A stretch of DNA of 64,000 nucleotides, taken from positions 3,100,001-3,164,000 of the forward strand of contig OZ251573.1 in NCBI GenBank assembly GCA_965243545.1, read 5' to 3'. The DNA comes from CATQHW01 sp965243545 (lineage in GTDB: Bacteria > Spirochaetota > Spirochaetia > SZUA-6 > Bin103). The notes beneath the pieces were generated by a model. The model did not search any database. It was not told where the DNA came from and worked only from the letters and a program-made list of their open reading frames with translations. A program made the translations under genes and the position numbers. Positions 34,706 through 42,785 of the stretch are shown in pieces; positions within the stretch are counted from its first letter, which is position 1; each line of letters opens with the position of its first letter.

Positions 34706-36022
34706 TCACCCGCCGATCGATTCGATAACACGCTCACCCGAGCGTGTTGCGCACGCGTCCATGATGCGGCTCCGGTTCTCAATCTGATTCGTGATGACGC
34801 AGGTTGAAACGCCGAATTCATCCGCTATGGTCTCCATGTCCCGGTCGTCATTCCACATCTCGATTACGCTCTCGACCGGCGCCAGAAATTCCGCGGCAAA
34901 AGCCCGGCCGGTCGCTTGCCGTTCAGCGTGGTGAAGTCCGTTTACCACCGACCGCCGCGTACTACGAAAACACACCGCGTCACCGACGGCCCGTGCAAAG
35001 GCAAAGTTGTTTGACTTCGCCGCGGCGCTCGCCGGTCTGTCTCCACCATGATCGTGCAAATGAATGCTGGCTTTTCCGTCTGGTCTCGAAACCAATGCTC
35101 GGACGCCATCGACCAGCTCAATCGGCTCGAACTGCGCGGCCCCCAGCTTCTTCGCAAGTTTCACGTGAGATGCGAATCGGTCATCCATCGAGGCCCCCAG
35201 GGCTTGGCGAAACGCCCACGCCGCCCGGTACCCAATCTCCCACGGACGATCGCTTTGATCCGGCCGAATCACGCGCTCGATCTGGCTGGCGACGCAGCCA
35301 AGCTCCGGCAGGCGCGCCGCCGCCTCCGGTCGCGACTCCATCTGACGCACACGCTCCAAGATCGACGCTGCCCGTTGCTCCTTTCCGATTCCCGCCAGAA
35401 ACTCGATCAGCGACTCATCCGAGAATACGTTATTGGCATCTTCGATGAACTGCGCGTCGTCGTCCGAAATCGCATACGGATCCAGTCCCAAAGCACCGGC
35501 CGCTTCGCAAAATGCCTGTTCCTGCGGATCGCATCGAGATTCGCCAACCCGAGCCCAATGCGTGGCAACTTCACTATTCCCGACTCCTCTGCTGGTAAGT
35601 CGGTCTACCACGGCATCGACAAAGCGCGACAGTTCCGCTTCCGCCGTGGCGCGCGGCAACGTCTCTCGTCCATCAACCGGAAATCGAAGATGTGGGTTCT
35701 CACTGGTGAAAGCCCGACTCATCACCTCGAACGTGGCGCCGTCCGTCCGGAAGACCAGAGCGGGCAGCGCGAACCCGGTTCGATAACGCCTGATTCCGCG
35801 GTTGCGGTCACGGCCACCGAAAATGACCCACCAGTCGGCCGCGATACCTTCGGCAAGATGCACCGCAGGAACGACCAGAGATTCGGCGTCTTCGTTGGAC
35901 ACGCAGTCGATGAGCCGGCATACGTTCCGGCCATCGACGTAGATCGCCAGATCGCAGAGCGTCGCGCGCTCCTCGGCTGCGCGATTCGCCGCGCCGTCAA
36001 TCCAATCTACCGAAAATCTCAT
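34706..36022 (-). CDS. ImmA/IrrE-like domain protein with degenerate metal site
   Basis: This 438-aa protein starts MRFSVDWIDGAANRAAEERA. I recall this family beginning at this point and being preceded by a small gene, which agrees with the arrangement here. The C-terminal part has the ImmA/IrrE-type end: GRAFAAEFLAP (about 379) followed by DRDMETIADEFGVSTCVITNQIENR, an HTH-like segment. The HExxH zinc motif is not intact; the corresponding segment reads GLHHAERQATGRAF, so peptidase activity is doubtful. The base composition is less GC-rich than the flanking metabolic genes, suggesting transfer. The in-frame extension up to 36196 belongs to a degenerate upstream gene. The stop overlaps the Shine-Dalgarno region of the Gfo/Idh gene. 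Confidence 0.75.
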   Translation of the reverse strand: MRFSVDWIDGAANRAAEERATLCDLAIYVDGRNVCRLIDCVSNEDAESLVVPAVHLAEGIAADWWVIFGGRDRNRGIRRYRTGFALPALVFRTDGATFEVMSRAFTSENPHLRFPVDGRETLPRATAEAELSRFVDAVVDRLTSRGVGNSEVATHWARVGESRCDPQEQAFCEAAGALGLDPYAISDDDAQFIEDANNVFSDESLIEFLAGIGKEQRAASILERVRQMESRPEAAARLPELGCVASQIERVIRPDQSDRPWEIGYRAAWAFRQALGASMDDRFASHVKLAKKLGAAQFEPIELVDGVRALVSRPDGKASIHLHDHGGDRPASAAAKSNNFAFARAVGDAVCFRSTRRSVVNGLHHAERQATGRAFAAEFLAPVESVIEMWNDDRDMETIADEFGVSTCVITNQIENRSRIMDACATRSGERVIESIGG

Positions 36023-36196
36023 CGCGTTCGCTCTTTTCGATCGGCCATCCCTTATATGCCGTCCCTCCGGCAGTCCTCCCCACCAGCGCTGCGCCTTGTG
36101 TTCGGCGCTTCCTACGTATCGAGCGCGAACGGCCAGCGCACGCCGCTGCGCCGGAGTCAGCGTCCTGCGCACCCGCCGTTGGACCGGACGTTTCAT
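35997..36196 (-). pseudogene. Internally deleted small gene upstream of ImmA-like gene
   Basis: From ATG 36194-36196 one frame reads a convincing N-terminus (RRTLTPAQRRALAVRARYVG, SAEHKAQRWWGGLP). A convincing C-terminus (GGTAYKGWPIEKSERDEIFG) follows in a different frame and ends at TGA 35997-35999. From memory, proteins with both ends are about 120-150 residues and are encoded just upstream of this ImmA-like family, overlapping its start. Here only about 65 codons remain, so about half of the gene has been lost with a frame change near 36075-36090. The frame of the N-terminal part now runs into the ImmA-like gene and would give a fusion. Confidence 0.6.
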
Positions 36197-36199
36197 TCA

Positions 36200-36497
36200 A
36201 CCAACGCCTCTGGTGGAGACTGTAGACTTGACGGAAACGAGGATCAAGTCTTGCGTCCGGCGGCGCCAGCGCAGCAGCTCGTCGACCGCGAGGGCCGCCA
36301 GGCGGCGCAGTGCGGCGCGCAGCACGGCCGGGCTCCCGGACCGAGACCCCGCGGGTTGCAAGTGAGCGGCCACCCGCGTGGAGCACATCGAACATCCGGC
36401 GGCCGTGTTCCAAGGCGCATGCGCGGTCCTGCACGGCCGCCGGCATGGTGTAGTAGTGGTCAGTGGCGATCTGATACTATCGTGACCGGTTCGCCGT
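36200..36497. other. About 300 bases without a supported gene
   Basis: No gene is supported here. A minus-strand frame ends with TGA at 36197-36199, directly before the ATG of the degenerate small gene. Its last 40 residues (for example AALAVDELLRWRRRTQDLI) look protein-like, so a decayed gene upstream of the ImmA-like pair is possible. A weak -10-like TACTAT at 36475-36480 precedes the AlbA_2 gene. Nothing else was seen. Confidence 0.4.
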
Positions 36498-38342
36498 ATG
36501 CCTGACGTGGTAGACAACGCGCTCACCAAGCTAGCGGTTCTGATCGCGGAGGATCGCTTCGAGGAGCTGGAGACGGAAGGGCTGGAGATCAAACCGGTCC
36601 CGGCGGCGGCCGGGGAGTGGCGGGAGCGGCACGTGTCGGTCAACGCCTTTCTCAATACGCGGGGCGGGATTCTGCTGCTCGGCTTCAAGGAACAGGGGCG
36701 GGGAACGGAGAAGCGCTGGCGCTTCACCGGTTATCGGGAGGAGGCCGAGAACAAGCTGAAGGAGTTCCCGCGCCTCTTCGCGGACCGCAGCGGAACGCCG
36801 CTCGATCTCCGGGACGCCTTTCCGCCGCCGCGGATTCTCGATTTCCGGGGAGGCCGCGTAGCGGTCATTTACGTAGACGAGCTACCCGCCGACCGGAAGT
36901 ACGTCTTCTACCGCGGCAGTGCGTGGAAGCGTCTGCTGACCGGAGATCACCGGCTGACGGGGGCGGAGATCGAACGCCAGGAGGAGTACCGGCAGGAGTC
37001 GTGGCACGCCCGTGAACTGCGCCCGGTTCCGGGTACGACTGTCGATGACGTGAACCTGGATTCGCTCAACGACTATATCCAGCAACTCAACCGTCCGGTG
37101 CGGGTGGAGACGATCAAGCCGGACCTGGAAGCGGCGCACGGCTTCCTGGAGCGCAAGCGATTTGTCCAAAATGGCGCCGTCACCACGCTTGGCATGTTGG
37201 CGTGCGGACGGCATCCCGGCGACCGCCTCGGCTTTCGCTGCCACGTGCACGGATACGTGGAGGCGCCGCAAGAAGTGGCGCAGGACAAACAGGACCTGAT
37301 CGGCAACATCCTGCCGCTGATGCGGGACAGCCTCTCCTACGTCCTGCGAAACATCCAGGTCGGGATTTCCGTCGAAGACGGCGGAAGCTCCGTACCGCAG
37401 TACCCTGAGGAAGTGTTGCGGGAGACGGTGAACAACGCCTTGGCCCACCGCGACTATTCCATCGACCGGCAGGCGATCATCTCGATCAGACCCGGCGTCC
37501 ACGTCTCCATCCGCAATCCCGGATCGTTCCGCCCGCACCTGCTGATCGAGCACCCGGACGATCCGATCCCGCTGCGCCGCATCATCCCGGAAGCCAAGGC
37601 GCGCAACCCGAAGCTGGCGGACGTGCTACGGGTCTACCGGAAATGGGAAGGCCGTGGCATCGGCATGGCGACGTTGGTGAACCTGTGCCTGGAGAACCGG
37701 ATCGATCTACCCACCTACCGCTTGTACGGCGAAGAGGTGCGCCTGTTCCTCAACCCCGGCCCGCTGCTCGGCCGGCGCGTCGAAACGTTGCTCGATTCGT
37801 TCGACGCCTACGTCGCCGGCAAGCTGCCGGGCGGTCTGTCCGGCGAACAGAAGGCGGTGCTGGCGTATCTGATGAAGGCGCAATGGGCCGATGAACGGTA
37901 CCGGTACACCATTCTGCTCACGCCGGACAACAATCACTTTGAACAGCTTCTGACGATGGAGCGGGCCGGGCTGATCGTCAGGCACCCTCGAAGCACGGCT
38001 TCGCGCCCGGTATTCGTGGTCGACCAGGTGCTGATGCAGTCCGACTACCGCGCGGAATTGGAGCCGATGTTCGGCGACCTGTCGGCCGTCGATCCGCTTT
38101 CGGGAAGGTGCCTCAACGTCCTGTGGCGCTACGGGCGGTTCGCGTCGGCCGGGGCGGCGACGGCGAAGAAGGCTGCCTTCTCACTCTGGTACGAGGATCA
38201 TGGCGAGACGCAGGACATCCGGGCGTTCGACCGCTTCTACCGCCAGGTCCGCTACGCCTTCAACAAGCTGGAGCGGGGCGGCTACATCGCGCGCAACGGC
38301 GCCCGCGGCTTCGTGCTCAATCGAGTCGTGAAACGCGCATGA
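36498..38342 (+). CDS. AlbA_2/Schlafen-like and GHKL ATP-binding protein
   Basis: This 614-aa protein begins with an AlbA_2 (Schlafen-like, divergent AAA_4) domain: ELETEGLEIKPVPAA, then VSVNAFLNTRGGILLLGFKE (about residues 20-160). A RecG-C/HATPase_c_4 GHKL domain follows (LRETVNNALAHRDYSIDRQA, then VSIRNPGSF and GRGIGMATLVNLC, about 300-400). The C-terminus has two winged-helix-like stretches (EQKAVLAYLMKAQ and FNKLERGGYIARNG). Such proteins are common in defence islands and as regulators. The final codons and stop (GCA TGA) fall inside a repeat also found at 40128-40159, so the natural C-terminus may have been altered. No Shine-Dalgarno sequence is obvious at ATG 36498. Confidence 0.82.
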   Translation: MPDVVDNALTKLAVLIAEDRFEELETEGLEIKPVPAAAGEWRERHVSVNAFLNTRGGILLLGFKEQGRGTEKRWRFTGYREEAENKLKEFPRLFADRSGTPLDLRDAFPPPRILDFRGGRVAVIYVDELPADRKYVFYRGSAWKRLLTGDHRLTGAEIERQEEYRQESWHARELRPVPGTTVDDVNLDSLNDYIQQLNRPVRVETIKPDLEAAHGFLERKRFVQNGAVTTLGMLACGRHPGDRLGFRCHVHGYVEAPQEVAQDKQDLIGNILPLMRDSLSYVLRNIQVGISVEDGGSSVPQYPEEVLRETVNNALAHRDYSIDRQAIISIRPGVHVSIRNPGSFRPHLLIEHPDDPIPLRRIIPEAKARNPKLADVLRVYRKWEGRGIGMATLVNLCLENRIDLPTYRLYGEEVRLFLNPGPLLGRRVETLLDSFDAYVAGKLPGGLSGEQKAVLAYLMKAQWADERYRYTILLTPDNNHFEQLLTMERAGLIVRHPRSTASRPVFVVDQVLMQSDYRAELEPMFGDLSAVDPLSGRCLNVLWRYGRFASAGAATAKKAAFSLWYEDHGETQDIRAFDRFYRQVRYAFNKLERGGYIARNGARGFVLNRVVKRA

Positions 38343-38367
38343 TCGACGCCCAATCCGGTCGTGGAGG
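38335..38367 (+). repeat. 33-base direct repeat, copy 1
   Basis: This stretch (starting GCGCATGATCGACGCCC and ending GGTCGTGGAGG) matches 40128-40159 base for base except for one extra C. It contains the stop codon of the AlbA_2 gene and lies just before the SDR gene. In the other copy the ATG is the start of a Gfo/Idh gene (MIDANPVVE). The copy here is therefore probably a detached gene start left by recombination. Confidence 0.7.
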
Positions 38368-38391
38368 TATGATGGAGGCGGGAGGAGCGCC

Positions 38392-39348
38392 ATGAGGTTG
38401 TACGTCACCGGTGGGACCGGCTTCGTCGGCAGCAACATCGTCAAGGTCGCCGTCGAGGAGTACGGCGCAACGGTATTCACCACCGTGCACCGGTGGCGGC
38501 CTGCGGCTCCCGTCCCCTACCAATACGGCAGCGTCGACGTGGCCGACCGGCGCCAGGTGCTCGACAGCGTGCGCGCCTTCCGCCCGGACGCCATCATCCA
38601 CGCGGCGATCCTCAACGACTTCAACCTCATGTACCGCGACCGGGAGCGGTCGTGGCGGGCCAACGTCGACTCCACCCGCCATCTCACCGAAGCCGCCAAC
38701 CAGGCAGGCGCCAAGATGATCCTGGTCTCCTCCGACTGGGTGTTCGACGGCGCGCGGAGCGGCTCCGACGAGCGGACGCCGCCCAACCCGCTCAACCTGT
38801 ACGGCGTCCACAAGGTGGTCGGCGAGACGGTGGTGCTGTCGGGCGCCCGTGACGGCGCGGTCGCGCGCGTATCGGGGGTCAGCGGCGCGCACTGGACGCG
38901 GCCGGATGCGCCGCTCACGCAGAACGTCGGGTTCGGGAACCTGATCGCCGCCGCGGTCGACGCGCTGACCGCCGGCCGGCCCTTCGTGGTCTGGCACGGG
39001 GCGATCAACATGCGCGCCACCCTCAGCCTGGCCAGCGAGAGCGCACGGATGCTGATGCGGATCATCGAACGCGGCGCGCGCGGAACGTTCCATTGCTGCT
39101 CCGGCGCCAGCCTGTCGCGGATGGAGGCGGCGCGGGCGGCGGCGCGGGCGTTCGACCTGGACGCCGGCCTGATTCGGAACGGGCCGCCGGACTGGTCGGC
39201 GACCGCCGGCGCGACCGTCCCGCACGACACCACCATGTCGGCCGCCGCGACCGCCGAACGGCTCGGCTACCGGCTGCCGTCGACGGAGGAGCTGCTGCTG
39301 ACCTACCGCCGGGAGCGGGAAACCGGAACGCTGACCACGCGCTTGTAG
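38392..39348 (+). CDS. SDR-type NAD-dependent epimerase/reductase (RmlD-like)
   Basis: This 318-aa extended short-chain dehydrogenase has the N-terminal GGTGFVGSN (residues 7-15) that binds NAD(P). The active-site Ser is in VSSDWVFDG, and the YxxxK pair is in LYGVHKVVGE. The closest textbook resemblance is dTDP-4-dehydrorhamnose reductase (RmlD), but no other nucleotide-sugar gene is nearby, so the substrate is open. The ATG at 38392 has GGGAGGAG a few bases upstream. TATGAT at 38368-38373 could be a -10 box. It converges on pyrE. Confidence 0.88.
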   Translation: MRLYVTGGTGFVGSNIVKVAVEEYGATVFTTVHRWRPAAPVPYQYGSVDVADRRQVLDSVRAFRPDAIIHAAILNDFNLMYRDRERSWRANVDSTRHLTEAANQAGAKMILVSSDWVFDGARSGSDERTPPNPLNLYGVHKVVGETVVLSGARDGAVARVSGVSGAHWTRPDAPLTQNVGFGNLIAAAVDALTAGRPFVVWHGAINMRATLSLASESARMLMRIIERGARGTFHCCSGASLSRMEAARAAARAFDLDAGLIRNGPPDWSATAGATVPHDTTMSAAATAERLGYRLPSTEELLLTYRRERETGTLTTRL

Positions 39349-39363
39349 TCGAACCGGCCTTCC

Positions 39364-39972
39364 TCAAGCGATGCCGGCAAGCTGCCTGCTTTCTCTTGCA
39401 AGGTGCTCCACCAAGCCAGGAAAATCGCTGCTCTTGAACAACGTCTTCACGGGCACGTCGTACTCGTTGCGAAGTCTGTCGATACCTCCCTGCTCGCGGT
39501 CGATCAAGCCTACGATACCGACTACCTTGTTGCCAGCGTCCGTCAGTTTGTCACAGGCATGAAGCGTCGAGCTTCCCGTCGTAAACACGTCGTCGACAAC
39601 CATCACGCTGGTGCCGGGAGGCTGTTCATTCTCAATGTAGTTCCGCGTACCGTGTTGCTTTTGCTCTTTCCGGACCACGCATCCGTTGACCATCCGATGG
39701 CCTCGTTGCGCTGCGAGCTGAATCACGGAGGCGACCAGAAAGTCGGCGCCTATCGAAAGCCCTCCTACTGCGGTCGGCTGCCGCGGCAAGTCATCCGCTT
39801 CAAGAAGCAGCAATTCAGCGATCGATCTGAGCACGCCGCCTTGGAGCACTGCGCGTTTACAGTCAAAATAGAAGCTGGACTCCCGCCCCGTGCTCAAGAT
39901 AAACGGACCGCCGGTCTGCAGGAGACATAGCTCCTCGATCCGGCGGCGGAGCTCATCCTTCTCCATCGGCAT
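39364..39972 (-). CDS. pyrE: Orotate phosphoribosyltransferase
   Basis: This protein of about 202 aa makes orotidine 5'-phosphate from orotate and PRPP in pyrimidine synthesis. The PRPP-binding signature VMVVDDVFTTGSS is intact, as are the substrate-side FILSTGRESSFYFDCKRA, GLSIGADFL and VRKEQKQHGT. The frame is open to ATG 40023, but the extra 17 residues (Pro/Gly-rich) have no counterpart in the family; ATG 39970-39972 or 39964-39966 is a better start. The gene is isolated from other pyr genes and looks less GC-rich than its neighbours. It lies between the two copies of a 32-33 base direct repeat. Confidence 0.9.
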   Translation of the reverse strand: MPMEKDELRRRIEELCLLQTGGPFILSTGRESSFYFDCKRAVLQGGVLRSIAELLLLEADDLPRQPTAVGGLSIGADFLVASVIQLAAQRGHRMVNGCVVRKEQKQHGTRNYIENEQPPGTSVMVVDDVFTTGSSTLHACDKLTDAGNKVVGIVGLIDREQGGIDRLRNEYDVPVKTLFKSSDFPGLVEHLARESRQLAGIA

Positions 39973-40127
39973 GGTCCCGGCGCCCGGCGGTTCCGGCGTG
40001 TCTGGCCTCCCTGAGTATGTCATGGTAGGCTTGTAGCATGGATGGCGCGTTTATGCCAACAGGGGCGGTGAGCCATTACAACCTTGCTTGAGCGCGAAGG
40101 CGCGTCGATCCGGGCCGCCTGACACCG

Positions 40128-40159
40128 GCGCATGATCGACGCCAATCCGGTCGTGGAGG
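40128..40159 (+). repeat. 32-base direct repeat, copy 2
   Basis: The second copy of the element at 38335-38367, identical apart from one missing C. Here it covers the start codon and first nine codons of the Gfo/Idh gene (MIDANPVVEAL), so this copy is probably the original. The two copies are 1,793 bases apart and bracket the SDR and pyrE genes. Confidence 0.7.
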
Positions 40160-41337
40160 CTCTGGGCCGGCGGTTGCGGCTGGCGGTGATCGGCGGCGGC
40201 CCCGGCTCCTTCATCGGCGAGGTCCACCGCGCGGCGGCGCGGCTCGACGACCGCTACCGGATCGTCGCCGCGGCGCTGTCTTCGGACGCCGCGCGCGGGC
40301 GCGCCGCGGCGGTGCGGATCGGCGTGCCGGCCGGGCGCGCCTACGGCTCCGGGGCCGAGCTGATCGACCGGGAGGCGGCCCGCGCGGACGGCGCGGACGC
40401 CGTCGCCATCATGACGCCCAACGACACGCACCGGCAGTACGCGGTCGCCGCGCTGGAGCGCGGCTTCGACGTCATCTGCGACAAGCCGCTCGCCAACTCG
40501 CTCGACGACGCCCTGGCGGTGGTGCGCGCAGTGCGGGACACGGGGCGGGTCTTCGCCCTCACCCACAACTACACCGGGTATCCGATGGTGCGGCAGGCGC
40601 GCGCCATGGCCGCGGCCGGGCAGCTGGGCGACGTCCGGCTGGTGCAGGTCGAATACGTCCAGGGCGGCAACGCGGCCGGCGACGGCCGCGCGGACGAGAC
40701 GGGCGGTGCGGCCGGACCCGTGCGGTGGCGCTTCGATCCGGCGCGGAGCGGACCGTCGCTGATCCTGGGCGACATAGGCACGCACGCGCACCACCTGGTC
40801 TGCTACGTGGCCGGCGTGGAGCTGGCGGCGGTCTGCGCCGACGTCGGCGCGATCGTGCCGGGACGGCGCGTGGACGACTACGCGGGCGTGCTGTTGCGGT
40901 TCACGGGCGGCGCGCGCGGCTGCCTGTGGGCGACGCAGGCGGCCGCCGGCATGGAAAGCAGCCTGGGATTCCGCATCTCCGGCGCTCTGGGGACGGTGGA
41001 ATGGCATCAGGACCGGGCCAACGAGCTCCGCTTTCTGCCGCTGGACGGTCCGGCGCAGGTGCTGACGCGCAACGGTCCGGGCGCCCTGCCGCTGGCGGCG
41101 CGCGGCAGCCGCGTCGGCAAAGGCCACCCGGAGGGCTTTCACGAGGGATTCGCCAACGTCTACGCGGACGCCGCCGAGGCGATCGCCGCCCGCCGGTCCG
41201 GGCGCGCGGCCGATCCGCTGGCGCTGCATTTTCCTACCGTCGAGGACGGCGCGCGCGGCGTCCGCTTCGTGGAGGCGGCGCTCGCCTCCTCCCGCGCCGG
41301 CGGCCAGTGGGTCGACTGCCGGCTGGCCCTGCCGTGA
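40132..41337 (+). CDS. Gfo/Idh/MocA family oxidoreductase
   Basis: This 401-aa NAD(P)-dependent dehydrogenase has the Rossmann motif LAVIGGGPGSFIGEVH (residues 16-31), MTPNDTH and VICDKPLANS (Lys about 121). The catalytic-domain motif GDIGTHAHHLVCYV carries the usual His. GGGPGSFIG and the length of about 400 residues place it with the larger sugar-dehydrogenase members. It is unrelated in operon to the other Gfo/Idh gene at 33.6-34.7 kb and not close to it in sequence. No Shine-Dalgarno sequence is clear before ATG 40132. The substrate is unknown. Confidence 0.9.
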   Translation: MIDANPVVEALGRRLRLAVIGGGPGSFIGEVHRAAARLDDRYRIVAAALSSDAARGRAAAVRIGVPAGRAYGSGAELIDREAARADGADAVAIMTPNDTHRQYAVAALERGFDVICDKPLANSLDDALAVVRAVRDTGRVFALTHNYTGYPMVRQARAMAAAGQLGDVRLVQVEYVQGGNAAGDGRADETGGAAGPVRWRFDPARSGPSLILGDIGTHAHHLVCYVAGVELAAVCADVGAIVPGRRVDDYAGVLLRFTGGARGCLWATQAAAGMESSLGFRISGALGTVEWHQDRANELRFLPLDGPAQVLTRNGPGALPLAARGSRVGKGHPEGFHEGFANVYADAAEAIAARRSGRAADPLALHFPTVEDGARGVRFVEAALASSRAGGQWVDCRLALP

Positions 41338-41375
41338 CCGGCGGCGTAGCATGACCGGTCAGGCCGAGCTACTCC

Positions 41376-41513
41376 GTGGCGACTGAAGCCGACGAAATGG
41401 ACTACGACTGGGCGCGGCTCGACTATCTGTGCGGCGTCTACCGGCGCGCGCTGCCGCTGGTGCGGCGCGATCTGGACCGGTTCCGCGGCTTCCTGGCGCG
41501 AACGCTGCCGTAG
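41376..41513 (+). CDS. Possible 45-aa small protein
   Basis: GTG at 41376 opens a 45-codon frame ending TAG 41511-41513: acidic and aromatic at the start (TEADEMDYDWARLDYLCGVY) and Arg-rich at the end (RRDLDRFRGFLARTLP). No Shine-Dalgarno sequence is clear. It could be a real small gene following the Gfo/Idh gene, or a chance frame in GC-rich DNA. Confidence 0.25.
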   Translation: MATEADEMDYDWARLDYLCGVYRRALPLVRRDLDRFRGFLARTLP

Positions 41514-41520
41514 GCGGCAG
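41505..41520. terminator. Stem-loop between convergent genes
   Basis: CTGCCG-TAGG-CGGCAG forms a perfect 6-base stem with a 4-base loop between the end of the plus-strand genes and the coxB stop at 41522. There is no T-run, so it is a candidate terminator only. Confidence 0.3.
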
Positions 41521-41521
41521 G

Positions 41522-42301
41522 TCAGAAGAAGCTGGCCGGCCCCGCTTCCTGCGCTTCCCGGGAACGCTCCGCCAACCACTGCTCGAATTCGGCCGGCTCC
41601 ATCAGGGTGACGAAGCCGCGCATCTGCGCGTGGGCTATGCCGCACAGCTGCGCGCACGCGATTTCGTGCCGGCCGGTTGCGGTGGCGGTGAAGGTGAGCG
41701 GTATCACCAGACCGGGGACCGCGTCCTGTTTCACGCGCAGCACCGGCACGAAGAAGCTGTGCACCACGTCGAGGCTGGAGAGCTCGATCACCACCGGCTG
41801 GTCGATCGGCAGGTTGAGCTGATTGTTGGTCATCACGTCGTCCTTGCCGAACAGATCGTCGCGGTCCAGGCCGATGTGATTGTTCTCCTGCGGGCGCACC
41901 AACTCCGGATCGGTGCGGCCGAACACGCCGTCGGGCCCGGCGTAATGGACGTTCCACTGGAACTGCTGCGCGATCACCCGCACCCGCATCGCCTCCGACG
42001 GCTCCGGCACCCGCGCTACCGAGCCGGCCCAGAACGGCACCGACAACGCGAACAGCAGCACCAGCTCGACCACGACCACGGCGCCTTCCAGATAACTGGT
42101 GGCGTGGCTCCGCACCCCCTTCGGGTCCGCCTGCGGATTGTTGCGCCGCCGGAAGCGGATCATCGTGTAGATGAAGAACACGCCCCAGCCGACGAACAGC
42201 ACGAACATCAGCACGTGCACCCAGCCGATGATCTGGTCGATCCGGTAGCCGTGGGCGGAGATGTCGACCGGCAGGCCGAGCGCCCGCGCAAACTCAACCA
42301 T
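41522..42301 (-). CDS. coxB: Cytochrome c oxidase subunit II
   Basis: This 259-aa subunit carries the Cu-A centre that accepts electrons from cytochrome c or a cupredoxin. Two transmembrane helices (about residues 25-48 and 72-95) are followed by the periplasmic cupredoxin domain. The Cu-A ligands are visible: His in VVHSFFVPV (about 180) and HEIACAQLCGIAHAQM (about 213-228), with Gln where Glu is more common between the two Cys. There is no fused cytochrome c domain and no obvious cleavable signal peptide. It is the last gene of the cox operon, overlapping the preceding small gene by eight bases. Confidence 0.95.
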   Translation of the reverse strand: MVEFARALGLPVDISAHGYRIDQIIGWVHVLMFVLFVGWGVFFIYTMIRFRRRNNPQADPKGVRSHATSYLEGAVVVVELVLLFALSVPFWAGSVARVPEPSEAMRVRVIAQQFQWNVHYAGPDGVFGRTDPELVRPQENNHIGLDRDDLFGKDDVMTNNQLNLPIDQPVVIELSSLDVVHSFFVPVLRVKQDAVPGLVIPLTFTATATGRHEIACAQLCGIAHAQMRGFVTLMEPAEFEQWLAERSREAQEAGPASFF

Positions 42302-42581
42302 CGATTCCCCCCGTCGCCGTCGGCGCGGCGCTCGGCGAGCCCGGCCCGTGCCCGGGCTGACGCTCGGACCGGCGCAGCATGACGATGGCGAACAGCGCCA
42401 CCCCGGCCAGCACCGCGACGATCACCCCGACCAGAAACAGCACGGCCGCGGTCAACCCCTTGGTGGCCGGCGAGTCCGGATCGCCAAAACAGACCGCGCA
42501 GGCGCCGGCCGCGCGCGGCGCCAACAGCAGCGCCGCGGCCGCCAACGCCGGCTGCAGCCGCGCCGCGTACCGGCGCATCAC
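42294..42581 (-). CDS. Small secreted/membrane protein with CAVCFG motif
   Basis: This 95-aa protein has a signal-peptide-like N-terminus ending at Ala-Cys. It is followed by ACAVCFGDPDSPATKG and one transmembrane helix (about residues 43-69), then a Gly/Pro-rich tail. The CxxC could bind copper or take part in redox. Small proteins with this CAVCFG.P.SP..G motif recur beside oxidase genes in my memory, but I know of no proven function. It overlaps the neighbouring genes by a few bases on each side, so it is part of the operon. Confidence 0.65.
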   Translation of the reverse strand: MMRRYAARLQPALAAAALLLAPRAAGACAVCFGDPDSPATKGLTAAVLFLVGVIVAVLAGVALFAIVMLRRSERQPGHGPGSPSAAPTATGGIDG

Positions 42582-42781
42582 CGCGGCCTCCGCGGCAGGC
42601 TGGCGAGCACGCGCCGCTCGGCCACGATCAGCGCCGCCAGCGCGGCGGCCGCGGCCACGCCGAGCGCGACGGCCGGCCCGCGGTCGAGCCCCGGGGCGAA
42701 CAGAAAGGCCCAGAGCGCGAACAGCGCCAGGAACAGCCCCGCGACGCTGACGAAGATCAGATGGAACACCTTGAGCGACAC
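42578..42781 (-). CDS. Small two-helix membrane protein, cox operon
   Basis: This 67-aa protein has two hydrophobic segments (LIFVSVAGLFLALFALWAFL and AVALGVAAAAALAALIVA) and a basic C-terminus. GTG at 42779-42781 starts it at SLKVFHLIF, five bases after the subunit IV stop. The alternative start at 42826 would overlap that gene by 41 bases. It is probably a small oxidase-associated subunit; I recognise no family. Confidence 0.6.
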   Translation of the reverse strand: MSLKVFHLIFVSVAGLFLALFALWAFLFAPGLDRGPAVALGVAAAAALAALIVAERRVLASLPRRPR

Positions 42782-42785
42782 GGCG

